DNA of 41,378 nucleotides from Planctomycetota bacterium (GTDB lineage: Bacteria; Planctomycetota; UBA1135; GCA-002686595). This document shows positions 28,441 to 35,939 of this stretch, piece by piece (position 1 is the first letter of the stretch; each line of letters begins with the position of its first letter). Both the position numbers and the translations under genes were made by a program. The notes beneath the pieces are model-generated. The model was not told where the DNA came from. It did not search any database and saw only the letters and a list, made by a program, of their open reading frames with translations. The stretch lies in the NCBI GenBank assembly GCA_029259605.1, contig JAJDEV010000202.1, positions 1-41,378 of the forward strand, given 5' to 3'.

Positions 28441-30423
28441 TTGACTCAGACCGCAGGCATCGAAAGAAGTTCGCTCGCGCGGGCGGCACTGCTCGGCTTC
28501 GCGCTGCCGATCGGTTGGGGTCTTCACGACCTCGCCGTCTTCGCGGTCAGCGGACAACCGAGCGCGTGCTTCGACCTGTTGCCGGGGATCGTGCGCGCGA
28601 GTCTGGTCGGCAGCTTGGTCAGCGTGCTCGTGTTGCGCCGCCGCAGGCTCGCGCTCGCGTCGGTCCTGATCGCGATCGCCGCCGCAGTGGCCACGGGAAC
28701 CGGCGTCGTGGACGTGCTCACGACGCCGGCGCAGCGCGACTTTCCGGGCGCGCTCGCCTTCGCGCTCGCCTTCGCCATGTACGCGCTGCGGTCACGGGAC
28801 AACGCGCAAACGACGGCGCGCTCCACGGCGCTCCGCGGCATCGCATGGGGACTCTTCGCCGCCGTCACCCACACGCTTTGGCGCAACGGCGTCGCCTCCG
28901 TGTCGTGGCCGGCCGTTCCGGTCGCGCTCGCGCTCGCGGCGACGAGCTCGAACGTCCACCGCCGTACCCGCGTGTGGGAGGCGCCCGCGGTCGTGACCGT
29001 CTTCACGCTGGCGATCGCGCTCGTCGCGGTACGTGCACGCGAGAACGCCGCCGTCGCGCGCCCCGACCTCGCGCCTCCGCCTTCCGCGTCGGGCCACGAC
29101 GCTCCGAACCTGCTCTTGATCGTGCTCGACACGGCGCGCGCCGACCGAATGGGGCTGTACGGGTACGAGCGTGCGACGACGCCGTCGATCGACGCCTTCG
29201 CCGCGGCGCACGCGACGCGCTACGACCAAGCGCGCTCGACCGCATCCTGGACGCTGCCCTCGCACGCGAGCCTGTTCACGGGCGAGATGCCCGGCGTGCA
29301 CGGCGTGACGAATCCGCGCGGAACGACGGGCGGCAAGAACGCGTCGGGAGAGTGGAGCCGCCCGGTTCCGCTCGCGGAGACGACACCGACGCTCGCCGAA
29401 CGGCTGCGCGAACGCGGGTACCAGACCGCCGCGATCGCGTCGAACCAGATGATCGGCGCGTGGTCGGGACTCGACCGTGGCTTCGAGCACTACGACGATC
29501 GCGCCGGCGCGGCGGTCGGTCGGTACCACGCCTTCGCGCAACTCGGCGGTCGCGCCGAGCTCGTCGGGCACACGCCCTATCGCGACGCGCGCGAGGTCAC
29601 GAACACCGCGCTCGAGTGGTTGGACGACGAGCGGCGTGGGACGTCGGCGTTCTTCCTGTTCCTGAACTACATGGACGTCCACAACCCCTACCGCCCGCCG
29701 CCACCGTTCGACGCCGCGTTCGCGCCGGAGCAACCGCGCAACAAGTTCCGCCCGGAACCCGAGCTGTGGTCGCTGCTCTACGATCGTGAGTTCGCGTACC
29801 TGGACGCCGAGCTCGGACGCCTGCTCGACGGCGTGCAGGGGCGCGGGCTGTTCGGCGACACGCTGATCGTGATCACGTCCGACCACGGCGAGGCGTTCGG
29901 CGAGCACGACACCTGGATCCACGGTTGGTCGTTGCACGAGGAGCTGATCCACGTGCCGCTGATCGTGAAGCCGCCCGGGACGCGCTCGTCCACGGCCTCC
30001 GACGAGCTCGTGACGGGCGCGGACGTACATGACCTGATCCTGCGCGAACTCGGGATCGACGCCGATCGCGCGCAGCGCGCGCCGTCGGGTCACGTCGCGG
30101 AGTGGTACTACTCCGAATCGATCAAGATGCTCCCCGGCCTGCCCGGCAAGAAGCAGTCGGAGCTCGCGCACGACGAGCTCGCGTGGATCGAGGGCAACGT
30201 CAAGACGCTCGTCACGTCGAACGGCGACGTGCGCGCGTTCGATCTCACGCGCGACGCGCTCGAACAGACACCGCTCGCGCTCGACCAAGCGGCCATCGAC
30301 GCGGCGCGTGAGCGCGCGAACGCCTGGTGGGCCGCGCACCCGCCGCCGGAGCGCGAAGCCCAACCGCTCGACACGGAAACGCTCGACGGCCTGCGCGAGC
30401 TCGGCTACATCGGCTCCGACTGA
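28441..30423 (+). CDS. Membrane-anchored sulfatase/phosphotransferase-fold protein
   Basis: Protein of 660 residues. The first 200 carry about six hydrophobic segments; residues 221 onward form an alkaline-phosphatase-superfamily (sulfatase-like) domain probably facing the periplasm. Metal-site motifs are LLIVLDTARAD (225-235, Asp230) and SDHGEAFGEH. At the place where sulfatases have C/S-x-P-x-R, this protein has WTLPSH: Thr271 for the formylglycine Cys/Ser and His275 for Arg. That argues against a classical sulfatase. Thr is the nucleophile in phosphoethanolamine and phosphoglycerol transferases, so a lipid-headgroup transferase or a related hydrolase is possible. TTG at 28441 is the only upstream start in frame and no good ribosome site is seen. 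It converges on the methyltransferase gene, 17 bases away. Confidence 0.85.
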   Translation: MTQTAGIERSSLARAALLGFALPIGWGLHDLAVFAVSGQPSACFDLLPGIVRASLVGSLVSVLVLRRRRLALASVLIAIAAAVATGTGVVDVLTTPAQRDFPGALAFALAFAMYALRSRDNAQTTARSTALRGIAWGLFAAVTHTLWRNGVASVSWPAVPVALALAATSSNVHRRTRVWEAPAVVTVFTLAIALVAVRARENAAVARPDLAPPPSASGHDAPNLLLIVLDTARADRMGLYGYERATTPSIDAFAAAHATRYDQARSTASWTLPSHASLFTGEMPGVHGVTNPRGTTGGKNASGEWSRPVPLAETTPTLAERLRERGYQTAAIASNQMIGAWSGLDRGFEHYDDRAGAAVGRYHAFAQLGGRAELVGHTPYRDAREVTNTALEWLDDERRGTSAFFLFLNYMDVHNPYRPPPPFDAAFAPEQPRNKFRPEPELWSLLYDREFAYLDAELGRLLDGVQGRGLFGDTLIVITSDHGEAFGEHDTWIHGWSLHEELIHVPLIVKPPGTRSSTASDELVTGADVHDLILRELGIDADRAQRAPSGHVAEWYYSESIKMLPGLPGKKQSELAHDELAWIEGNVKTLVTSNGDVRAFDLTRDALEQTPLALDQAAIDAARERANAWWAAHPPPEREAQPLDTETLDGLRELGYIGSD

Positions 30424-30440
30424 GGCTCCGTCGGGGCGCG

Positions 30441-31328
30441 CTACCGCTTGCGCGCGACGAAGATCAGGTCGTTGGCCCAGCGGCCGATCGGCAGGACCTT
30501 CGCGACGGCGGTGAACGCGCGGTGCAGGAAGAGCTCGCCCCTCGAGCCGATGCGACGGCCGATGATCTCGAAGTTCACGTAGCCGTGGCCCTTGCACGAC
30601 GTGACCTCGAAGCCGGCGTCACTCAGCAGGCGGCGGAAGCGGCCGTAGCTGTAGGCGTGCGTCGAGATCACGTGCAGGACCTCTTCGCTGCCCCCCTCGA
30701 CCGGCTTGCTCGCCGGTTGCGGCGGAGCCTTGGGCTTCGGCTTCAGCAGGCGCGAGACGCGACGGCGCAGCGCGTAGTAGTAGCGCGCCATGCCCAACCA
30801 GTTCGCGAACTTGCGTTGCGTCGGTCCCGTGATGACGAGCGTGCCGCCCGGCTTCAGCACGCGATAGAGCTCGCGCAGCGCGGCCGCCTCGTCGTCCTGG
30901 TACTGGAGGAACCCGAGGCCGGCGATCGCGTCGAAGCTCTCGGACTCGAGCTCGGCGCCGAACAACCCGGCGCAGCTCAGCTCCCAACGCTTCGGGTCGA
31001 AGCCCGCCTGCTCGAAGTTCTCACGCGCGTGGTCCAGCATCTTGCTCGAGATGTCAACGCCGTGGACGCGACAGCCGAGGCGCATCAGGTCGATCGCGGT
31101 CATGCCCGCGCCGCAGCCGACGTCGAGCACGTACGAGCCCTCGCCGACGTGCTTGGCCAGGTGCCTCACCGATGCGTTCTTGCGATCCGCGAGAACGAGG
31201 TCGTTCACGCGCTTCGCGCTGCTGTAGAGGTCCGACCAATCCTTCGCGTTGGCGTCGAAGTAGGTCTCGATCAGATCGATGTGTTCCGCGTCCTTCGGTC
31301 GGGGCGCGGACTGGGCGTCCTGGCTCAT
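30441..31328 (-). CDS. SAM-dependent methyltransferase, class I
   Basis: Cytoplasmic methyltransferase of 295 residues. SAM-binding motif I is VLDVGCGAGMTAIDL at 67-81, an acidic post-I residue follows in VHGVDIS, and the later LYRVLKPGGTLVIT segment is typical of UbiE/Coq-type and methyltransferase-11 families. A Pro/Lys-rich insertion (about 205-225, KPKPKAPPQP) separates the core from the C-terminal part. ATG at 31328 is chosen because the conserved region starts right after it. Last gene of the operon glycosyltransferase, deacetylase, methyltransferase, with a 58-base gap before it. The substrate is unknown; a sugar or lipid of the same glycan is the simplest inference. Confidence 0.9.
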   Translation of the reverse strand: MSQDAQSAPRPKDAEHIDLIETYFDANAKDWSDLYSSAKRVNDLVLADRKNASVRHLAKHVGEGSYVLDVGCGAGMTAIDLMRLGCRVHGVDISSKMLDHARENFEQAGFDPKRWELSCAGLFGAELESESFDAIAGLGFLQYQDDEAAALRELYRVLKPGGTLVITGPTQRKFANWLGMARYYYALRRRVSRLLKPKPKAPPQPASKPVEGGSEEVLHVISTHAYSYGRFRRLLSDAGFEVTSCKGHGYVNFEIIGRRIGSRGELFLHRAFTAVAKVLPIGRWANDLIFVARKR

Positions 31329-31386
31329 GGCGAGAATGATAGTCAGGAATGGGAGGGCTAGCTCCGAACCCTCGGCGTTTCCGCAC

Positions 31387-32241
31387 CTATCCCTGGAAGC
31401 GGATTCCCAGTTCGCTCTTCGAGGCGGCGAGCGCGGCGGCGTACTCGCGGTGCAACCGGCAGTAGGTCTCGGCGTCGAAACGCAGGAAGGCCTCGGCGAA
31501 GCCCTTGCCCTGTCGAGCGCGGTCGCTGGCCACGTGGAGGGTGTAGTGCACCGAGCCGCGGCTGCGGCAGAGCGCCGTGAAGTCGGTGTACTCGTGCGGA
31601 ATCGCGTAGTGCGCGAGGATCCGGTCCTTGTCCGCGATGACATCCGAGATGTCGACCAGCCAGTTGGCGAACGGGATCGTGTCCCACACCTCGTAGCCAC
31701 AAACCGTCGCGTCCGTCGGCCGCTGCGCGAGCGCGTCGACGAGCACCTGGTTCGTCGCGTAGTGGTCGAAGTGCGTGTCGAAGAACGACGGCGCGTAGAT
31801 GTGCTCGGGCTGGATCCGCTCGAGCAGCGCGACCATGTCCGCCACCGTCGACGCGTCGCTCGCGAGCTTCGTGTCCCGGTTCGTCCAGAAGATCTGCGCG
31901 AGGCCGAGCTCGCGCCCCACGGCCTCGGACTCCGCACGCCGCGCCCGGATCTGGGCGTCGCGGCTCGCGTCGAGCCCACCGCCGTCGGTCAGGAAGAGCA
32001 CCGTGACCTCGGAGCCGTTCGCCATGTGCTTGGCGAGCGCGCCCCCCATGCCGATCGCTTCGTCGTCGGGATGCGGAGCGAGGATCAGCACGCGCCCGCG
32101 CGGCACGTCGCGCGTGACGACGATGTTGCGCTTGGGAAACACCGGGTTGCTCGGCGCGCGCACGAAGCGCATCGCCGTCATCAACTCCGCCGGCGCGATC
32201 CTGTGCGCCAGTCGACGCAGGGCTTGCTTGACGCGTCCCAT
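31387..32241 (-). CDS. PIG-L/LmbE-family deacetylase
   Basis: Protein of 284 residues of the PIG-L family, zinc enzymes that remove an acetyl group from N-acetylglucosamine-type substrates. The zinc motif HPDDE is at 57-61 in LAPHPDDEAIGMGG, and a downstream His-rich loop THFDHYATNQ supplies the usual third ligand. There is no signal peptide. ATG at 32241 shares one base with the stop of the preceding glycosyltransferase (TGATG), so the two are translationally coupled. Next to a glycosyltransferase this suggests deacetylation of an amino sugar, as GlcNAc-inositol or GlcNAc-lipid deacetylases do. The free amine could be an N-sulfation target for one of the nearby sulfotransferases, which is inference only. 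Confidence 0.92.
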   Translation of the reverse strand: MGRVKQALRRLAHRIAPAELMTAMRFVRAPSNPVFPKRNIVVTRDVPRGRVLILAPHPDDEAIGMGGALAKHMANGSEVTVLFLTDGGGLDASRDAQIRARRAESEAVGRELGLAQIFWTNRDTKLASDASTVADMVALLERIQPEHIYAPSFFDTHFDHYATNQVLVDALAQRPTDATVCGYEVWDTIPFANWLVDISDVIADKDRILAHYAIPHEYTDFTALCRSRGSVHYTLHVASDRARQGKGFAEAFLRFDAETYCRLHREYAAALAASKSELGIRFQG

Positions 32242-33458
32242 CAGCGGCTCCTCGCGGTCTCGAGGCCGTCGAGGATGATGCGCGCCGTGTTCGTCCAGTT
32301 GAAGAGGCGCTGCACGCGTTCGCGCGCGGCGCGTCCCATCGCGCGCGTCTTGTCCGGATCGCGCACGGCTTCCTCGATGGACGCCGAGAGCGCGTCGACG
32401 TCGAAGAGCGGCGCGAGCCAGCCCGTTTCGCCATCGGCGACGACCTCGGGCACGGACCCCGCGGCGTACGCGACGACCGGAATCCCCGCGCCCTGCGCCT
32501 CGGCGATCGACAGGCCGAACGACTCCGCGTGCGACGGCAGGATCGCGAGGTCGGCGTTCGCGAGCTCGCGCTGCAACCCGGCGTCGTCCGTCGAGCCCGT
32601 GATCGTGACCTGCGCGCTGATGCCGAACTCCTCGGCCGCTTGCCGCGCGAGATCGTGGCGCCCCTCTCCGATCATGCGGAACGTCCAGTCGGTCACGCCG
32701 CGCTGCGCGAGCTTGCCGAGCGCCTCGAGCGCGTCGCGAAAGCCCTTCGACGGAACGACACGGCCGAAGAAGAGAAAGCGCGTGATGCCGGGGCGCGTGT
32801 CGTCGCGCTCGATCCCCGTGAAGGTTTCGCGGACGCCGAGCGGCGCGATGACGATGCGCTCGCGCTCGACGCCGAGGATGTCGACCAGCTCGCCGCGCGT
32901 GAACTCGGAGATCGCGAACAGGATGTCGGCGCGGCGGTGCGGTTCGACCGTGTACTTCTGTTCGCTCCACTTCTTGAGCTTGCCCTGCAACCCGCGGTAC
33001 TCGCGATCGAGATACGAGTACGTCTGCCACGTCGCCAGGAACGCGAGCGGAATGCCGCGCGCGCGCAGCATCGGACCGAGGCAGCCCGCCTCGTTGTAGT
33101 GCGCGATGACGAGGTCGACGCGACGCTCGCGCAGGATGCGGCGCATCGCGGACTTCACGTTGTGCGGATCGAACTGGTAGTGGAGCGGGTGCTGCGGAAC
33201 ACGGACGATCTCGACGTGGTCCTCGCGCAGCATCTCGTCGAGGTGGAAGCCCAGCTCGGCGTCCTTCGGCGGCTTGCGAGGAAAGCGTCGGTCGAGCGGG
33301 TTCGTCGACACCGTCACGATGATCACGTCGGCGCCGAGCTTGCCGAGGTGCCGCGCAACCTCGGGCGTCGTGCGCGATCCGCCGGCCGCCTTGGTGCCGA
33401 GCGGGAACGGATAGGTGATGACGATCGAGGGCCGGCGCGAGTCGTTTCGAGCGTTCAT
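32241..33458 (-). CDS. GT4-type glycosyltransferase
   Basis: GT-B fold glycosyltransferase of 405 residues. Acceptor half with the glycine loop TKAAGGSRTTPEVARHL (22-38), linker SEFTRGELVDILGV, donor half with FLFFGRVVPSKGF (228-240) and the E-x7-E pair Glu312/Glu320 (ESFGLSIAE). First gene of a three-gene operon; a well-formed promoter lies at 33491-33519. ATG at 33458 gives a 5' leader of about 26 bases. Paralogous to the glycosyltransferase at 21819-22985, but with codon use like the rest of the window. The sugar specificity cannot be read. Confidence 0.93.
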   Translation of the reverse strand: MNARNDSRRPSIVITYPFPLGTKAAGGSRTTPEVARHLGKLGADVIIVTVSTNPLDRRFPRKPPKDAELGFHLDEMLREDHVEIVRVPQHPLHYQFDPHNVKSAMRRILRERRVDLVIAHYNEAGCLGPMLRARGIPLAFLATWQTYSYLDREYRGLQGKLKKWSEQKYTVEPHRRADILFAISEFTRGELVDILGVERERIVIAPLGVRETFTGIERDDTRPGITRFLFFGRVVPSKGFRDALEALGKLAQRGVTDWTFRMIGEGRHDLARQAAEEFGISAQVTITGSTDDAGLQRELANADLAILPSHAESFGLSIAEAQGAGIPVVAYAAGSVPEVVADGETGWLAPLFDVDALSASIEEAVRDPDKTRAMGRAARERVQRLFNWTNTARIILDGLETARSR

Positions 33459-33490
33459 TCGGGTCCGCACGGCGGGTTCGCGGCGCGCTG

Positions 33491-33519
33491 GTTGTAGCCT
33501 GGTTCCCGAGCTGCTGCAA
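33491..33519 (-). promoter_or_regulatory. Sigma70-like promoter for the GT/deacetylase/MT operon
   Basis: On the minus strand TTGCAG (33514-33519), a 17-base spacer and TACAAC (33491-33496) fit the -35/-10 consensus spacing. Transcription would start near 33484, about 26 bases before the glycosyltransferase ATG. The site lies in the 84-base divergent gap shared with the dehydrogenase gene. Confidence 0.6.
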
Positions 33520-33542
33520 TCGACGTCGGAGGCAACCGAGCG

Positions 33543-35063
33543 ATGACGCGCATTTCGTTCCGAGCGCCCGAATACAACGCGGACCAGAGCTTTCGCGACG
33601 CGAGCTTCGCCTTCGAGGGTTCGGAGGAGAGCGGCTGGCGTGTGGAGCGCGATGGCGCGCCGCACCTCGAGCTCGGGCCCGGCTACCGGCTGCTCCGCAC
33701 CGAGATGTGCGGCGTGTGCTCCACCGATCTCGCGCGGCACTTCCTCCCGTTCCCGCTGCCGCAGGTCACCGGGCACGAGCTCGTTGCGCGCGACGCGCGC
33801 GGCCTGGGCGACGAACGCTACGTCGTGGAGATCAACGCGTCGCACCACGCGCGCGCGCTCGACGGCGAGAGGGCGTGCGCGTTCTGCGCGGCCGGGCTCG
33901 ATCATCACTGCCCCGAACGGCTCGTGCTGGGCATCCACGACCTGCCGGGCGGATTCGGCGCGTGGATCCTCGCGCCGACGCGCGCGGTCCTGCCGGTGCC
34001 CCGCGAACTCCCCACCGAAACGGCGGTTCTGGTCGAGCCCTTCGCAGCCGCGCTGAACGCCGTCGACATCGTCCGACCGCGCGCCGGCGATCGCATCGCC
34101 GTGCTCGGACCGCGGCGGCTCGGCATGCTCGTCGTCGCCGCGCTCGCCGCGCACCGGCGCGCGTCCGGCATCGCATTCGACATCGTCGCGTTGTCGAGGC
34201 GCGTCGAGCTGCTCGAACTCGCGCGCTCCCTCGGGGCGACCGACGGCTGGCTCGTCGAGGGTGACGGTGGCGCGCTTCCCGACCGCATCGCCGATGTGGT
34301 CATCGACACGACGGGCAACCCGGACGCGCTCGAGCTCGCGACGCGCCTCGCCTCGCGCGAGGTGCACCTGAAGTCGACCCATGGTCAACGGAGCGTCGGG
34401 TTGGGACAGCTCACGGCGCTGGTCGTCGACGAGCTCGTCATCGAGCGGGGCATCATCGAGCGCAGCGAGGAACGCTTGGTTATCCTCGCGCGCGCGCTGC
34501 ACGCGGCGCTCCGGAAGCCCCACACCACCAACATCGACGACGTGCTCTCCGAGGTCGAGAAGCAGCGCTCGAGCGGTTCGGGGGAAGCGATTTGGATCTC
34601 GGAGGACGCTCGGGGCATGAGGGCGCCCTACTTGGTCGCGGCCAACGCCGCGGCCGCGCTCGCCGAGCTCGAGTCGTCGACAGGTCCTGACGCCCTGCCC
34701 CGCGCCGACGTGGTGCTCGTCGCCACGGCCGCCGACATCGACGCCGCCATCCGGCCGCGCGCGGGCAACGAAGCCTCCCTGGTCCGACCGCGCGGGACGA
34801 TCCGCGTGCAACCGAACGCGACGCGCGGCGACTCGGTTCTCGTCGACGCGATTGCGGACCGCGGGCTGCGGCTCTCGAGCTCGCGCTGCGGCGACTTCGC
34901 GCGCGCGCTCGCGCTACTCGCGGGCGACGCTCGCCTGCGCGACCTCGGCGAGCGCTTCGTGACGCACCGCTTCACGGCCTCCGACGCATCGGCCATCGAC
35001 GCGGCCTTCCGCGTCGCACGCTCGCCCGCCTGCATCAAGGCCATCGTGCGTCATCCGCGCTGA
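33543..35063 (+). CDS. Zinc-type MDR dehydrogenase, oversized
   Basis: Medium-chain dehydrogenase/reductase-like protein of 506 residues, about 150 longer than usual. The catalytic zinc region has Cys56 (MCGVCSTD) and GHE at 77-79. The structural zinc loop keeps Cys112, Cys115 and Cys123, but the first of the usual four Cys is replaced (Glu109 region). The Rossmann part begins at about 184 with IAVLGPRRLGMLVV, which lacks the standard GxGxxG. The C-terminal LGERFVTHRF stretch (about 470) resembles the usual MDR end. The extra length lies between, at about 300-430. ATG at 33543 is preceded by GGAGG ten bases upstream. Substrate unknown; loss of the glycine loop leaves cofactor binding uncertain. 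A threonine- or sorbitol-dehydrogenase-like ancestor is likely. Confidence 0.8.
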   Translation: MTRISFRAPEYNADQSFRDASFAFEGSEESGWRVERDGAPHLELGPGYRLLRTEMCGVCSTDLARHFLPFPLPQVTGHELVARDARGLGDERYVVEINASHHARALDGERACAFCAAGLDHHCPERLVLGIHDLPGGFGAWILAPTRAVLPVPRELPTETAVLVEPFAAALNAVDIVRPRAGDRIAVLGPRRLGMLVVAALAAHRRASGIAFDIVALSRRVELLELARSLGATDGWLVEGDGGALPDRIADVVIDTTGNPDALELATRLASREVHLKSTHGQRSVGLGQLTALVVDELVIERGIIERSEERLVILARALHAALRKPHTTNIDDVLSEVEKQRSSGSGEAIWISEDARGMRAPYLVAANAAAALAELESSTGPDALPRADVVLVATAADIDAAIRPRAGNEASLVRPRGTIRVQPNATRGDSVLVDAIADRGLRLSSSRCGDFARALALLAGDARLRDLGERFVTHRFTASDASAIDAAFRVARSPACIKAIVRHPR

Positions 35064-35095
35064 GCGCGGGGGAACGCCGCCACTTCCGTGCGCGC

Positions 35096-35134
35096 CCCCA
35101 GACCCCTGGGGATGCCCATGCACTTGCCCATGGG
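35096..35134 (+). terminator. Two adjacent hairpins after the dehydrogenase gene
   Basis: CCCCAG-ACCC-CTGGGG forms a perfect 6-bp stem with a 4-base loop (35096-35111). It is followed closely by CCCATG...CATGGG (35115-35120 with 35129-35134, 8-base loop). There is no T-run, so this is not a textbook Rho-independent terminator. It may still end or stabilise the dehydrogenase transcript before the lipoprotein operon. Confidence 0.35.
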
Positions 35135-35137
35135 TGT

Positions 35138-35165
35138 TGCGGTCAACGGCCTACAAATATAGGGT
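35138..35165 (+). promoter_or_regulatory. Possible promoter of the lipoprotein operon
   Basis: The stretch CTACAAATATAGGGTCTAGT is the most AT-rich in this gap. TTGCGG at 35138-35143 and TAGGGT at 35160-35165 are 16 bases apart. TATAGG at 35158 fits the -10 better but leaves only 14 bases of spacing. Position and base composition are the main support. Confidence 0.3.
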
Positions 35166-35194
35166 CTAGTTCGACTGTCGACCGACATACATCT

Positions 35195-35201
35195 GAGGGG
35201 G
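35195..35201 (+). promoter_or_regulatory. Ribosome binding site deciding a TTG start
   Basis: GAGGGGG lies six bases upstream of TTG at 35208. It fixes that TTG as the start of the small lipoprotein, rather than the out-of-frame GTG at 35201. Confidence 0.6.
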
Positions 35202-35207
35202 TGTCCA

Positions 35208-35939
35208 TTGAAGCTCGTCCTGTCACTGTTCGTGCTCGCTTCCTGCGCGACGTCCTGCGCGTCGCTGAGCCAACCACTCGGTGCGGAACGCGTTCCCTTG
35301 TCGGAGCTGGAGTATCCCGGCTACCTCGACATGGGCGTCGGTTTCGCGGTCGCCTTCAACACACGCAACGGCGACAACAACGACGCGAGCGGCACGCTCG
35401 TCTCGGTCAAGGCGTACCCGGCGGGTCGTTGGTACGCCAAGCGCAAGAGCGAAGGTGCTCGCCAACTCTCGCTCGCGTCGGCCAAGATGGTCGAAGAGGC
35501 GGTTGAGAAGAAGAACCCGCCACCCGCGGACGACAGCGCGACCCGCATCGTGACCGGCGCTCCGCCCCAACCCGTCGACGACGGACCATCGAAGACGGCC
35601 GACGTCGCCGACTACATCGACGAGTTGATCAAGTCACGCGATGACGTCCTCGCGGATGGCGCGTACTACATCGTCGAGGATCGGGACTCATGGAAGCATC
35701 GCGTCTCGTTCTTCTACGGCGTCTCGGTTGGCAACTTCTCCGGGGGAGGATTGGACAGCGCGGCCAACGTCGTGGGGATCGGCTACGACTTCGCACCTCA
35801 GCTGGCGTTCCTCCTCGGATGGGCGTTCTACGACGTCGAGGAGAACGGAGTCACGGACACCGATTCCGGCCTCCTCTTCGGCGTCTCGCTCAACCTGAAC
35901 GCGTTCCGTTCGTTGACCTCCGCGGTCGGCGGTTCGTGA
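35208..35939 (+). CDS. Predicted lipoprotein, unrecognised family
   Basis: Protein of 243 residues that I do not recognise. It starts with a short lipoprotein signal (MKLVLSLFVLASC), lipobox L-A-S-C at 10-13, so Cys13 should be lipidated and the protein anchored to a membrane. The middle (about 60-150) is hydrophilic with a Pro/Asp-rich linker (PPPADD, PQPVDDGPS). The last 80 residues alternate aromatic and glycine-rich strands (FFYGVSVGNFSGGG, IGYDFAPQLAFLLGWAF, LLFGVSLNLNAF), which resembles a small beta-barrel or porin-like hairpin set. Its stop overlaps the next ATG by one base (TGATG), so it is co-translated with the hydrolase lipoprotein. Confidence 0.85.
   Translation: MKLVLSLFVLASCATSCASLSQPLGAERVPLSELEYPGYLDMGVGFAVAFNTRNGDNNDASGTLVSVKAYPAGRWYAKRKSEGARQLSLASAKMVEEAVEKKNPPPADDSATRIVTGAPPQPVDDGPSKTADVADYIDELIKSRDDVLADGAYYIVEDRDSWKHRVSFFYGVSVGNFSGGGLDSAANVVGIGYDFAPQLAFLLGWAFYDVEENGVTDTDSGLLFGVSLNLNAFRSLTSAVGGS

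Noticed and set aside
28441..30423. Calling this gene an active arylsulfatase
   Set aside because: The position that must be Cys or Ser for formylglycine is Thr271, and Arg of the motif is His275.
33459..33542. Rightward promoter for the dehydrogenase gene
   Set aside because: Only TTGTAGCCT-like fragments without a spaced -35; the leftward promoter in the same gap is clear, this one is not.
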